Assembly (NCBI GenBank): GCA_031969915.1
Contig: DALYJJ010000168.1
Location: 1-12,230 of the forward strand
DNA: 12,230 bases
Source of the DNA: DALYJJ01 sp031969915
GTDB lineage: Bacteria; Acidobacteriota; Terriglobia; Bryobacterales; Bryobacteraceae
Reading direction: 5' to 3'
Below the pieces are notes generated by a model that did no database searches, was not told where the DNA came from, and saw nothing but the letters and a program-made list of their open reading frames with translations. The position numbers were made by a program, and so were the translations under genes. Of the stretch, positions 1 to 6,518 are shown in pieces; the stretch's first letter is position 1; each line of letters starts with the position of its first letter.

Positions 1-1779
1 GATGCGGCGGCGGAGGTCGGCGCGGACGCGTTCGACGAGCGCGGCGGGGTCCTCTTCGGCGCGCGCCCAGTCGCCCAGCGACTCGAGGATCGCTTTGAGA
101 TCGCGAATGCTGACCATCTCCTGCGCCAGGCGCTTCAGGATGTCGGTGAGCAGCGGCAAGGAGACGGGCTTGGGAACAACCTGTTCCACCAAGGCCGGGT
201 AGATCTGCTTCAGGCGCTCTACCATGGAGTGCACTTCCTGCAGCCCGATGAGTTCGTGGCCGCTGCGGCGAAGGAAGCCCGCCAGGTGTTGGAGCAGCAC
301 GTCGCCGGGATCGGCTACGGCGAACCCGGCCTTGGAAGCGAGTTCAGCCTGCTCTTTGCGGATCCAGGTTGCGGGACGCCCGGTGAGGGGGTGCGGCACG
401 GGGTCGCCTTGCAGGCCGAAGAGGGAGAGCGATGGGGCGGGCTCGGCTACGAGCACGTGTTCGGTCTTGACTTCGGCGCGTACGGCGGGGACCTCGTTCA
501 GCCAGATTTCGAAGGACTCGGCGGGCGCGTTGGGGTCGGTGGCCACCTGTACGGGCGGATAGAGCACGCCCAGTTCGATGTAGAGCGATTCGCGCAGGAG
601 GTTCATCGACTCGAGGAATTTGCGGCCGCGTTCGGAGCCTTGCGATACGACGGGCGCGAGCGCGGGCCCGGCGCGGAGCACTACTGGAACCGTGGCGAGA
701 ACCTGCGGCATGTCGACGGGAGGCGCTTCGGCGGCGGCAGCGGCATCGATTTCGGCTTGTTTACCGGTCTTCGGCCTGAGCAGCGCCCAGGCGATCCCGC
801 CGATCGCGGCGGCCAGGACGAAGAAAGGGATCTTGGGGAGTCCGGGTATCAGCGCCAGCACCAGCATCAGGCCCGCGGCGACGGCGATGGCTTTGGGCTG
901 GGCGATCAACTGGCCGACCACCTGCGAGCCGAGGTTTCCTTCCTGTCCCGCTTCGGCGGCAACGCGAGTGACGACCATGCCGGCGGAGATGGAGATCAGC
1001 AGGGCGGGGATCTGCGACACGAGGCCGCTGCCGATGGTGAGGACGGTATAGATCTGCGCCGCCTCGCCCGCCGCCATGCCGTTCATCGCGACGCCGATGA
1101 TGAGGCCGGCGATGATGTTGATGAGCGTGATGACAATGCCCGCGATGGCGTCGCCCTTGACGAACTTCATGGCGCCGTCCATGGCTCCGTAGAACTGCGA
1201 CTCGCGAGAGAGCTCGTCGCGCCGCTTGCGCGCCTGCTCGAATGTGATGGTGCCGCTCCGCATATCCGCGTCGATGCTCATCTGCTTGCCGGGGATGGCG
1301 TCGAGCGTGAAGCGGGCCGAGACTTCGGCGACGCGCTCGGCGCCTTTGGTGATGACGATGAACTGGACGAGCGTGATGATGAGGAAGATCACCGCGCCCA
1401 CCACGAAGTTGCCCTGCACGACGAATTGTCCGAACGATTCGACCACCTCGCCGGCGTCGGCCTGGAGCAGGATGAGACGCGTGGCGGAGATGTCCAACGA
1501 CAAGCGGTAGAGCGTGGTGATGAGCAGCAGCGTGGGGTAGGAGGCGATCTGGACGGCGTTCGGGATGTAGATGGAAACCATCAGGATCACGAGCGCGGCG
1601 GTGATATTCACGGACAGGAACAGGTCGAGCAGCCAGGTGGGCAGCGGGACGATCATGAGCCCCACCATGGCGGCGACGGCGCCGACCAGAAGCAGGTCGG
1701 CGCCGCGGGTCAGGACGCTTGCGATCCTCCCGTTGAGAACGTCCGCGACCAAACTGTTCCAGCGTGCGAGCAGGTTCAT
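1..1779 (-). CDS. sctV: SctV (FlhA/YscV family) export gate protein, C-terminus cut by window edge
   Basis: SctV forms the nonameric export gate: an inner-membrane ring with a large cytoplasmic domain that receives substrates and chaperones. I translated the minus strand from the ATG at 1779; the frame stays open to base 1, giving 593 codons. Residues about 25-145 and 205-335 hold the hydrophobic membrane segments (for example LLLVGAVAAMVGLMIVPLP). Between them is the conserved FHIPEP-type cytoplasmic loop at about 145-205, with TKGAERVAEVSARFTLDAIP, GKQMSIDADMRSG and the run QARKRRDELSRESQFYGAMD. From about 340 the soluble domain begins (WLNEVPAVRAE, HLAGFLRRSGHELIG, SLPLLTDILKRLAQE, SIRDLKAILESLGDWA). 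Family members are about 690-710 residues, so roughly the last 100 (the end of the SD3/SD4 part) lie before the window. The ATG is 3 bases after the stop of the upstream chaperone gene, with only a weak ribosome site, which suggests translational coupling. Identification is very secure; non-flagellar rather than FlhA is inferred from the neighbours. Confidence 0.96.
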   Translation of the reverse strand, partial: MNLLARWNSLVADVLNGRIASVLTRGADLLLVGAVAAMVGLMIVPLPTWLLDLFLSVNITAALVILMVSIYIPNAVQIASYPTLLLITTLYRLSLDISATRLILLQADAGEVVESFGQFVVQGNFVVGAVIFLIITLVQFIVITKGAERVAEVSARFTLDAIPGKQMSIDADMRSGTITFEQARKRRDELSRESQFYGAMDGAMKFVKGDAIAGIVITLINIIAGLIIGVAMNGMAAGEAAQIYTVLTIGSGLVSQIPALLISISAGMVVTRVAAEAGQEGNLGSQVVGQLIAQPKAIAVAAGLMLVLALIPGLPKIPFFVLAAAIGGIAWALLRPKTGKQAEIDAAAAAEAPPVDMPQVLATVPVVLRAGPALAPVVSQGSERGRKFLESMNLLRESLYIELGVLYPPVQVATDPNAPAESFEIWLNEVPAVRAEVKTEHVLVAEPAPSLSLFGLQGDPVPHPLTGRPATWIRKEQAELASKAGFAVADPGDVLLQHLAGFLRRSGHELIGLQEVHSMVERLKQIYPALVEQVVPKPVSLPLLTDILKRLAQEMVSIRDLKAILESLGDWARAEEDPAALVERVRADLRRRI

Positions 1780-1782
1780 CGC

Positions 1783-2274
1783 TTACGCGCCGGCGGCTTT
1801 TTCGAGTTCCTTCACCACCACGCTCATGCCATGCAGGATGGCGCGGGCGCGGTTGGCGCCGGGGTCCTTGCCTTGGGGGTCGAGTTCAAGGGCGGCGCGA
1901 AAGGCGTCGGCGGCCTCTTCACCCTTGCCCTGCCGCAGCAGGACTTCGCCCAGGTTCGCCTGGACGGTGGCGTCCTTGGGGTTGCGCGCGGCCGCCTGGG
2001 TGAGGTTCGCGTGGGCGGTGTCGAGGTCCTCTTCGGCAAGCGCGATGGCGCCGAGGCCGGCGTAGCCGAAGTAGGAGGTGGAGTCGAGGGCGACGAGACC
2101 CTCAAACATCTCTTTGGCTTCGGCCGTGCGCCCCTGTTCATAGACGGTGTAGGCTGAGGCGGCCAGCGCCTGGATCTGTTCCACGGGCAGATCGAAGAAC
2201 ACGTTCAGCGGGAGTTTCCCGTCAATCACCTGTTGCAGAGCGTCCGCGGGCAGCGGAGCGGTAGTTGAGCTCAT
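1783..2274 (-). CDS. sycD: LcrH/SycD-type class II T3SS chaperone with TPR repeats
   Basis: Class II chaperones are cytoplasmic TPR proteins that bind translocators or other hydrophobic T3SS substrates before export. This protein has 163 residues, close to the usual ~165. Residues 30-45 (PVEQIQALAASAYTVYEQG) match the family opening, and three TPR units follow at about 36-69, 70-103 and 104-137, with typical landmarks such as AYTVYEQGRTAEAKEMFEGL, GYAGLGAIALAEEDLDTAHA and ANLGEVLLRQGKGEEAADAF. There is no signal peptide or membrane segment. The ATG at 2274 is preceded by a GAGGG ribosome site. It lies 48 bases after the 519-residue putative substrate gene and 3 bases before sctV. By the usual pairing of chaperone and cargo, the adjacent 519-residue protein is the likeliest client. 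The family call is firm; the client is inferred. A general TPR protein is the alternative. Confidence 0.85.
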   Translation of the reverse strand: MSSTTAPLPADALQQVIDGKLPLNVFFDLPVEQIQALAASAYTVYEQGRTAEAKEMFEGLVALDSTSYFGYAGLGAIALAEEDLDTAHANLTQAAARNPKDATVQANLGEVLLRQGKGEEAADAFRAALELDPQGKDPGANRARAILHGMSVVVKELEKAAGA

Positions 2275-2322
2275 AATCCCTCTTTTCTCGGCTTGGTATC
2301 GAACGATTGGTTGCGAAAGTTG

Positions 2323-3882
2323 CTAGATTCCGTTGCGAATTCGCTGCTGCAGCCAGCCCGGCAGGTGCTTGAGCGTACCGGTTTCCAACTGCGAGCGAAG
2401 CGTGTCGACCACTTCGGGGTGACCCTGTTTCTGCGCCTCCACCAGGAAGCGGTCGAGCTTCTGCCAGACGGGCGCCTGTGCATTGCCGCGGTTGCTGACG
2501 GCGGCGGTCATCGACATGTCGAGGAAGGCGCCGGCCGCCTGGTCGCCGTTCAGTCCATTGTTGGGGAGGTTCTTGGCCAGGGTCTCGGGCGAGACACGGT
2601 CGAGCACGGCTTCCAACTGCGCGGGCGTCGAGTTCGAAATGATGTTTCGGATCTTCAGGACATCGTCCGGTGCAGGTTTCTGGTCGGTGAGTTGACCGAG
2701 CAGCGCGATCTTCTCTTTCGCCGTGCGGCCCGCCATCGCGGGCACGTCCGTACGGCCGGGGTTCTGGAAGACGCTGGCGAGCGTAAGCGCCTCGTCGTTC
2801 ACCGGGATGTTCTTCCCGCCGGTCATGACGAGGTCGCCGAGCACGGAGATGCCCTGAATCACCAGGCCGCTCTTGCCGTTCAAGTTGCGGTCCGCGAGGT
2901 CCATCATCGATTTCGCGTCACCCTGCGCGTAGTTGAAGGTGGCGAAGCCGAGATCGACCATATTCGCGGCCACCTTGCTGGCGACATCGATGGGGAAGCC
3001 CTGCGAGATGGCGTCGACCGACTGATAGGCGGCGGTATCTTTCAAGCCCGCCGTCTCCATCACGAACTTCAGTGCGCCGACGGCTGTTTCCGCGGGATTT
3101 ACGGCCATTTTGGCCGTTTTGAGATCCATCGCCAACTTGGAGGCCGTGGCGACGCACGCTTTCGTCAGATTCTGGCCGGGGTTGCCGGGGTTCGCCTTTT
3201 CGAACTCGTTGAAGTTCGCGATGGTATCGAGACCGATGGAAAGCTTGCCGGCGTGGGAGGCCAGCTTCTTGGTGCTCTCGAGCATGCCGGCGACCTTGCC
3301 CGCGAGTTGCTCGCCCTTGCCGGTAAGCTTCAGCGCTTTCTGCACGAGGCCCATCTCGCCCTCGAGCGCCTTCATCTGGCCCCGGACGGCATCGCCCTGT
3401 TTGGTGAGCTGCTGCAACTCGCCGGAGAGTTGGTGGAACTCCGCGACGTCGGCCTTGCTCATCTTACTCATGAGGGCCTGCATGTCCTGCTCGATCGCGG
3501 CAGACTTGGCGCCGAGGTCGCTAATGCGCGTGGTAAGCCCGTCGATGTGCTGCGAGAGCTGCCCAACGGACATCTGGCCGAGCTTCTGGACCGATTCTGC
3601 CGTGTCGCGCACGCCGATGACTTGCTTGTTGGCCTCGATGGGATCGAAGCCGGCCTTCTTGGCCTCCGCCGGCGGATCGGCCTTGGCCAGCATCTGCAGG
3701 CGAGCTTTGCTGACGGCCGTATCCACTTCGCCGGCGGCCTGGTTGGGCGCGCCGGGAAGCTCTTTCGGGCCGTCAGGAGGCGGCCCGTCGGGAAGGGATT
3801 GCGGCGTTGTGCGTTCGGGCGCAGGTGCGGCGGCGGGGCCGGTGACGCCCGCGCTGCCGGTTGTTCCATCTGGTATGCGCAT
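2323..3882 (-). CDS. Candidate T3SS-secreted protein with coiled coil (519 aa, unknown family)
   Basis: I do not recognise a named family. The first ~50 residues are rich in Pro, Gly and Ala and look unstructured, as is common for T3SS export signals. Residues about 95-210 are heptad-like and should form coiled coil (SQHIDGLTTRISDLGAKSAA, HQLSGELQQLTKQGDAVRGQ). Residues about 210-370 are helical and mildly hydrophobic (TAVGALKFVMETAGL, GLVIQGISVLGDLVMTGG) but contain no clear long membrane segment. The C-terminal ~120 residues look like a helical repeat domain (RNIISNSTPAQLEAVLDRVS, PEVVDTLRSQLETGTLKHLP). There is one cysteine, near residue 243. The ATG at 3882 follows a GGGAG site and lies 16 bases after the preceding substrate gene. 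With a class II chaperone gene directly downstream, a translocator or effector role is plausible. This rests on position and composition, not homology. Confidence 0.72.
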   Translation of the reverse strand: MRIPDGTTGSAGVTGPAAAPAPERTTPQSLPDGPPPDGPKELPGAPNQAAGEVDTAVSKARLQMLAKADPPAEAKKAGFDPIEANKQVIGVRDTAESVQKLGQMSVGQLSQHIDGLTTRISDLGAKSAAIEQDMQALMSKMSKADVAEFHQLSGELQQLTKQGDAVRGQMKALEGEMGLVQKALKLTGKGEQLAGKVAGMLESTKKLASHAGKLSIGLDTIANFNEFEKANPGNPGQNLTKACVATASKLAMDLKTAKMAVNPAETAVGALKFVMETAGLKDTAAYQSVDAISQGFPIDVASKVAANMVDLGFATFNYAQGDAKSMMDLADRNLNGKSGLVIQGISVLGDLVMTGGKNIPVNDEALTLASVFQNPGRTDVPAMAGRTAKEKIALLGQLTDQKPAPDDVLKIRNIISNSTPAQLEAVLDRVSPETLAKNLPNNGLNGDQAAGAFLDMSMTAAVSNRGNAQAPVWQKLDRFLVEAQKQGHPEVVDTLRSQLETGTLKHLPGWLQQRIRNGI

Positions 3883-3895
3883 GGTGATTTGGCTC

Positions 3896-4171
3896 CCGCT
3901 ACTTCATGTTCTGGATGGCAGTGGATTGCGCCTTGCTGCGCATCTCCTGCATCTTGGAAATCATTTCGAACAGCCGCATGGCCTTCTGCATGAGCATCTG
4001 GCCCTTGATCTGGTCGGAGGGTTTATCGGAGGACATCAGGCTCTCGGCCTGCGACATCATGCCGTCGATCTTGCTTGCGCCTTGTGCGATGGACTGCTCG
4101 CCGCCGCTGAGGTAGCTGCCGGGGTCCGTCGAAGTGCTCGTTGGGGCCGCGGCTGGGCTGCCGCCGCCGAA
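3896..4171. repeat. Direct repeat copy 1: 3' end of the 361-aa gene
   Basis: A 276-base direct repeat of 5013-5288, about 96% identical by my hand alignment (10 mismatches, no gaps). Bases 3896-4080 match copy 2 perfectly over 185 bases, including synonymous positions, the TAG stop and 3 bases beyond it. All mismatches lie in the upstream (N-terminal) part of the module. It encodes residues 272-361. Confidence 0.95.
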
Positions 4172-4984
4172 GACCAAGGGGGCGGCGGACGAACCGCTGC
4201 CAGCGCCCTGAACAGGAGGCCCGCCCATGCCGAAAGGCGAGGGGCCGTCGGCCGCGGGCGCAACGCCAGCGCCGGCGCCTTGCTGGCCCATCAGCGCCTG
4301 CAGTTGTTGCAGGGCATCGAGGACCATGGCGAAACCGGTGGGCGCGGTGTTGCCGAGACCGTTCACCAGACGGCCGACCGCTTCAAAGCCGCCCATGTTG
4401 TTGGGTGAGGCACCGCCGTTGGCGCGAATGGTGTCCACGACCTGGTCGAGCGAAAGCCGGTCAATGCGGGTGCCGTCGGCGCCGGTCTGGAAGAAGACCT
4501 TGCGGTCGGCATCGTACTTCAGGTTGTCACTCTTCTGGAGAGCCCAACCCACCGCGGCGCGCTCTTCCATGTTGCCGCCCTTTGCCCAGGGGTTGGTGCC
4601 GTCGAACAGGGCGTTCTTGGCGGAGTCACTGCCCACCATGCGGTCCTTTGCGGCGTTCGAGAAGTTCTGCCATTCGCCGGCGGACCCGCCGCTCACGATG
4701 GGGAGCTTATTGAAATTTTGAACGTTCTGGGAAGCGGCTCCGAAGACGACCACGCCTGCTCCGCCGGCGCCCATGGAGAACGGTTGCGGCTGCGCGGGGA
4801 ACTGGCCGCCGCCCTGCAACTGCTGCAGGAGGCCTTGCGCCTGGTTGAGCAGGCCCATCACCTGACCGAGCTGCCCGAGCGCGTTGAGCTGGTTGAGCGC
4901 CTGTCCGACCAGCCCGGCGAGCTGCCCGCCTCCGAGCACCTGCAGCGAGACATTCATTGGGGAAATCTGGTTCAGCGAAAGCAT
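3899..4984 (-). CDS. Harpin-like Gly/Gln-rich protein with needle-like C-terminal module (361 aa)
   Basis: Probable T3SS substrate or extracellular component. It has no cysteine. Residues 12-60 are a Leu/Gln/Gly-rich amphipathic stretch (LAGLVGQALNQLNALGQLGQ, GLLNQAQGLLQQLQGGGQ) resembling harpins in composition, though I cannot claim homology. Residues about 103-192 look like a compact folded domain (GEWQNFSNAAKDRMVGSDSA, NPWAKGGNMEERAAVGWALQ, RIDRLSLDQVVDTIRANGG) that I do not recognise. A Gly/Ser/Pro linker (about 235-295) leads to residues 272-361, which are 84/90 identical to the end of the 225-residue neighbour. That end reads as helix, turn, helix, with a DKPSDQ turn followed by a Met/Lys/Gln-rich helix. 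T3SS needle subunits have the same plan: a helix, a Pro-x-x-Pro-like turn, then a C-terminal helix. A strong GGAGGAG ribosome site precedes the ATG at 4984. Needle, rod, filament or translocation helper are all possible. Confidence 0.75.
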   Translation of the reverse strand: MLSLNQISPMNVSLQVLGGGQLAGLVGQALNQLNALGQLGQVMGLLNQAQGLLQQLQGGGQFPAQPQPFSMGAGGAGVVVFGAASQNVQNFNKLPIVSGGSAGEWQNFSNAAKDRMVGSDSAKNALFDGTNPWAKGGNMEERAAVGWALQKSDNLKYDADRKVFFQTGADGTRIDRLSLDQVVDTIRANGGASPNNMGGFEAVGRLVNGLGNTAPTGFAMVLDALQQLQALMGQQGAGAGVAPAADGPSPFGMGGPPVQGAGSGSSAAPLVFGGGSPAAAPTSTSTDPGSYLSGGEQSIAQGASKIDGMMSQAESLMSSDKPSDQIKGQMLMQKAMRLFEMISKMQEMRSKAQSTAIQNMK

Positions 4985-4993
4985 TGTTTTGGT

Positions 4994-5000
4994 CTCCTCC
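4994..5000 (-). promoter_or_regulatory. Strong Shine-Dalgarno site for the 361-aa substrate gene
   Basis: On the minus strand this reads GGAGGAG, with 9 bases to the ATG at 4984. It sits in the 31-base spacer after the 225-residue gene. Unlike most apparatus genes here, which start inside the stop of the previous gene, this gene has its own near-consensus ribosome site, consistent with a product needed in many copies. Confidence 0.7.
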
Positions 5001-5012
5001 GGATGTACAATT

Positions 5013-5288
5013 CCGCTACTTCATGTTCTGGATGGCAGTGGATTGCGCCTTGCTGCGCATCTCCTGCATCTTGGAAATCATTTCGAACAGCCGCATGGCC
5101 TTCTGCATGAGCATCTGGCCCTTGATCTGGTCGGAGGGTTTATCGGAGGACATCAGGCTCTCGGCCTGCGACATCATGCCGTCGATCTTGCTTGCGCTTT
5201 GCGCGATGGACTGCTCGCCGCTGCTGAGGAAGCCGCCGGGGTCCGTCGAACCGTTCGTGGGCGCCGCGGCTGGGCTGCCGCCGCCGAA
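5013..5288. repeat. Direct repeat copy 2: 3' end of the 225-aa gene
   Basis: Partner of 3896-4171 at an offset of 1117 bases and in the same orientation. The perfect block is 5013-5197. Homology stops at the start of the shared C-terminal module, while the regions upstream in the two genes are unrelated. This suggests duplication of a domain, or gene conversion limited to it, rather than whole-gene duplication. Confidence 0.95.
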
Positions 5289-5693
5289 CGTCTGGATGGA
5301 GGAGGACGAACCGGCGGAGTAGCCCGCGCCGCCGCCCACCTGTGCCGCACCTTGCGGAGCGCCGCCGCTGGTCTTCTGGAGCGCCTGGACCAGTTGGTTG
5401 AGCACGTCGGCCAACTGCTGGAAAATCTGGGGCTGGCCCGGCATCGCCATGGCCGCAGTGTTGCCGCCGACCGGCGAGAACGGCATGGGCGACGGATTCC
5501 ACGCCTGGGGCGCGGCAATGACCAGGCCGCCACCTTTGTTCATCAGGTTCTGCAGAACGTTCATCGTCTGCGACAAATCAGAGCCCGGGCCCTTCTTGCT
5601 CAACAGGTTCTTGAAGAGGTCCCCGGCGATGAGTCCGACGATGCCCGCCGGTCCGCCAATGACTGCGCCAACGATCTTGCCGATGCCAAACAT
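5016..5693 (-). CDS. Gly-rich protein with hydrophobic N-terminus and needle-like C-terminal module (225 aa)
   Basis: Probable T3SS structural substrate. Residues 1-30 are hydrophobic and Gly-rich (MFGIGKIVGAVIGGPAGIVG), followed by a short helix (SQTMNVLQNLMNK), a Pro/Gly/Ala region, a Gln-rich helix at about 89-108 (QQLADVLNQLVQALQKT), and a Gly/Ser linker. Residues 136-225 are shared with the 361-residue protein encoded next: the last 59 residues are identical, and 84 of 90 overall. The shared part (SIAQSASKIDGMMSQAESLM, DKPSDQ, then QMLMQKAMRLFEMISKMQEM ending AQSTAIQNMK) has the helix-turn-helix layout of SctF/SctI subunits, and its AQST near the end recalls the RNAQSNT of classic needle proteins. 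No cysteine is present. A consensus AGGAGG precedes the ATG. The TPR gene just upstream is a natural chaperone candidate. The needle or rod role is inferred, and the extra 135 residues before the module are far more than a normal ~80-residue needle subunit carries. Confidence 0.75.
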   Translation of the reverse strand: MFGIGKIVGAVIGGPAGIVGLIAGDLFKNLLSKKGPGSDLSQTMNVLQNLMNKGGGLVIAAPQAWNPSPMPFSPVGGNTAAMAMPGQPQIFQQLADVLNQLVQALQKTSGGAPQGAAQVGGGAGYSAGSSSSIQTFGGGSPAAAPTNGSTDPGGFLSSGEQSIAQSASKIDGMMSQAESLMSSDKPSDQIKGQMLMQKAMRLFEMISKMQEMRSKAQSTAIQNMK

Positions 5694-5701
5694 TGCTTTT
5701 T

Positions 5702-5707
5702 CCTCCT
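5702..5707 (-). promoter_or_regulatory. Consensus Shine-Dalgarno site for the 225-aa substrate gene
   Basis: On the minus strand this reads AGGAGG, 8 bases before the ATG at 5693. It lies in the 32-base spacer behind the TPR gene. It is one of the two best ribosome sites in the window, both placed before the needle-like substrate pair. Confidence 0.7.
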
Positions 5708-5725
5708 GCCGCCTCTGCGGCCCCT

Positions 5726-6186
5726 CTAACGTTCACCCCACATATCGTTGGGCTGCGGCGGAAGTTGCTCGCCTCTGATCAGCAGTGCGACGCGCATCCG
5801 CTCCACCCCGTCTTCGCCGCCCGCGGCCGTCTCCGCCATGCGCGCCGCTTCTTGTCTCCGTCCGCAAGCGGCAAGGGCTTCGGCGAGCCGGAGACGCAGG
5901 CGGAGGTCGGCGGGCGNNNNNNNNNNCCGCCGAGGACGAGCGGCACCTTGCTCTTCGGCCGGAGGTCGGCGGGCGCGCTGCGAATGGCAGCTTCGAGAAG
6001 GGCCACTGCGCGCGCGGGCTCGCCTTGCAGCAGGTAGCACGCGGCCAAGGCGCGGGCCGTCCAGGCGTCCGGCGCCTCCTGCCAGAGGATCTCCAGAACG
6101 CGGCTTGCGGGGTGGTAGGCGCCTTGCCGGTACAGCGCAAAGGCGGCCTCCGCCACGCGGTATCGATCGGTTTCATTCCAAGCCAT
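5726..6186 (-). CDS. TPR chaperone-like protein, gene interrupted by a 10-N assembly gap
   Basis: A small cytoplasmic TPR protein, probably a T3SS chaperone (SctG/YscG-like or LcrH-like). The start is the ATG at 6186, 5 bases after the upstream gene, with AGGTGAG as ribosome site. The first part (6186-5927) reads MAWNETDRYRVAEAAFALYR, then EAPDAWTARALAACYLLQGE and ARAVALLEAAIRSAPADLR: two TPR units. The Ns at 5917-5926 follow. After them the convincing TPR sequence (PADLRLRLRLAEALAACGRR, QEAARMAETAAGG) continues in a different frame and ends at the TAG at 5726 (final residues NDMWGER). The true gap length must therefore be 2 modulo 3, not 10, and the apparent frameshift is an assembly effect. 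The total is about 150 residues or slightly more. Lying directly before the needle-like genes, it may hold one of those subunits; that is inference. Confidence 0.72.
5917..5926. other. Assembly gap (10 Ns) inside the TPR gene
   Basis: Ten undetermined bases. The 15-mer GGAGGTCGGCGGGCG occurs immediately left of the gap (5902-5916) and again 59 bases away at 5961-5975, in both cases encoding the PADLR part of a TPR unit. The repeated TPR sequence probably broke the assembly. The number ten is a placeholder. Confidence 0.97.
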
Positions 6187-6191
6187 AGCGC

Positions 6192-6518
6192 TCACCTGCC
6201 CACTGCCGCCCGCGCGGTCAATCGCTCCTCGAACAAGGGGCGCAGCGGCGCGCCCTCGGGCGATTCGAGAAACGCTCGCCAGGCCAGCCGCCGCTGCTCG
6301 ACGCTCCCTTCGACGTAGCCCGAAGGCTTCGCCGGAGCTTCGAGAATCGGCGCGGACGAGTGGCGTTGCTCGACGCCCACCAGCCGCTGCCATTCACCAG
6401 CGACACCCGCCGCCCGTTGCCGGAGCACCTGTTCAAAGGAGACCGACTCCGCGCCGCTGGCGGCGGCAGCACGGGCGGCGGTCAACTGCCAGCCGGGAAC
6501 CGTGTATTCGACTCTCAT
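6192..6518 (-). CDS. Unknown small protein following sctU (108 aa)
   Basis: I do not recognise this protein. The chosen start, ATG at 6518, overlaps the sctU stop as ATGA, matching the pattern of the other genes; a longer reading from 6548 would run into sctU and is not needed. The protein begins MRVEYTVPGWQL, has an Ala-rich helix, then SFEQVLRQRAAGVAGEWQRL, a Pro-rich linker around residue 60, and an Arg/Glu-rich helical end (EQRRLAWRAFLESPEG, LRPLFEERLTARAA). It has no membrane segment, signal peptide or cysteine. Its place between sctU and the TPR/substrate cassette suggests a T3SS accessory protein such as a small chaperone, a regulator or an early substrate. There is no stronger evidence for any of these. 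Confidence 0.68.
   Translation of the reverse strand: MRVEYTVPGWQLTAARAAAASGAESVSFEQVLRQRAAGVAGEWQRLVGVEQRHSSAPILEAPAKPSGYVEGSVEQRRLAWRAFLESPEGAPLRPLFEERLTARAAVGR

Noticed and set aside
229..2157. Long plus-strand open frame (642 codons) opposite sctV and the chaperone gene
   Set aside because: It is antisense to two well-recognised genes; its composition is rich in Asp, Gly, Arg and His with no domain, as expected for the mirror frame of GC-rich coding DNA.
2275..2322. Terminator or internal promoter in the 48-base spacer before the chaperone gene
   Set aside because: I see no GC-rich hairpin followed by a T run and no convincing -35/-10 pair. Only a GAGGG ribosome site stands out.
2293..4408. 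Plus-strand open frames of 566 and 432 codons opposite the 519-aa and 361-aa genes
   Set aside because: They overlap each other and the minus-strand genes, have no fitting ribosome sites or operon context, and look like shadow frames.
5726..6186. Frameshifted pseudogene
   Set aside because: The frame change coincides exactly with the ten Ns, and both sides keep good TPR sequence and codon use, so an assembly gap explains it.
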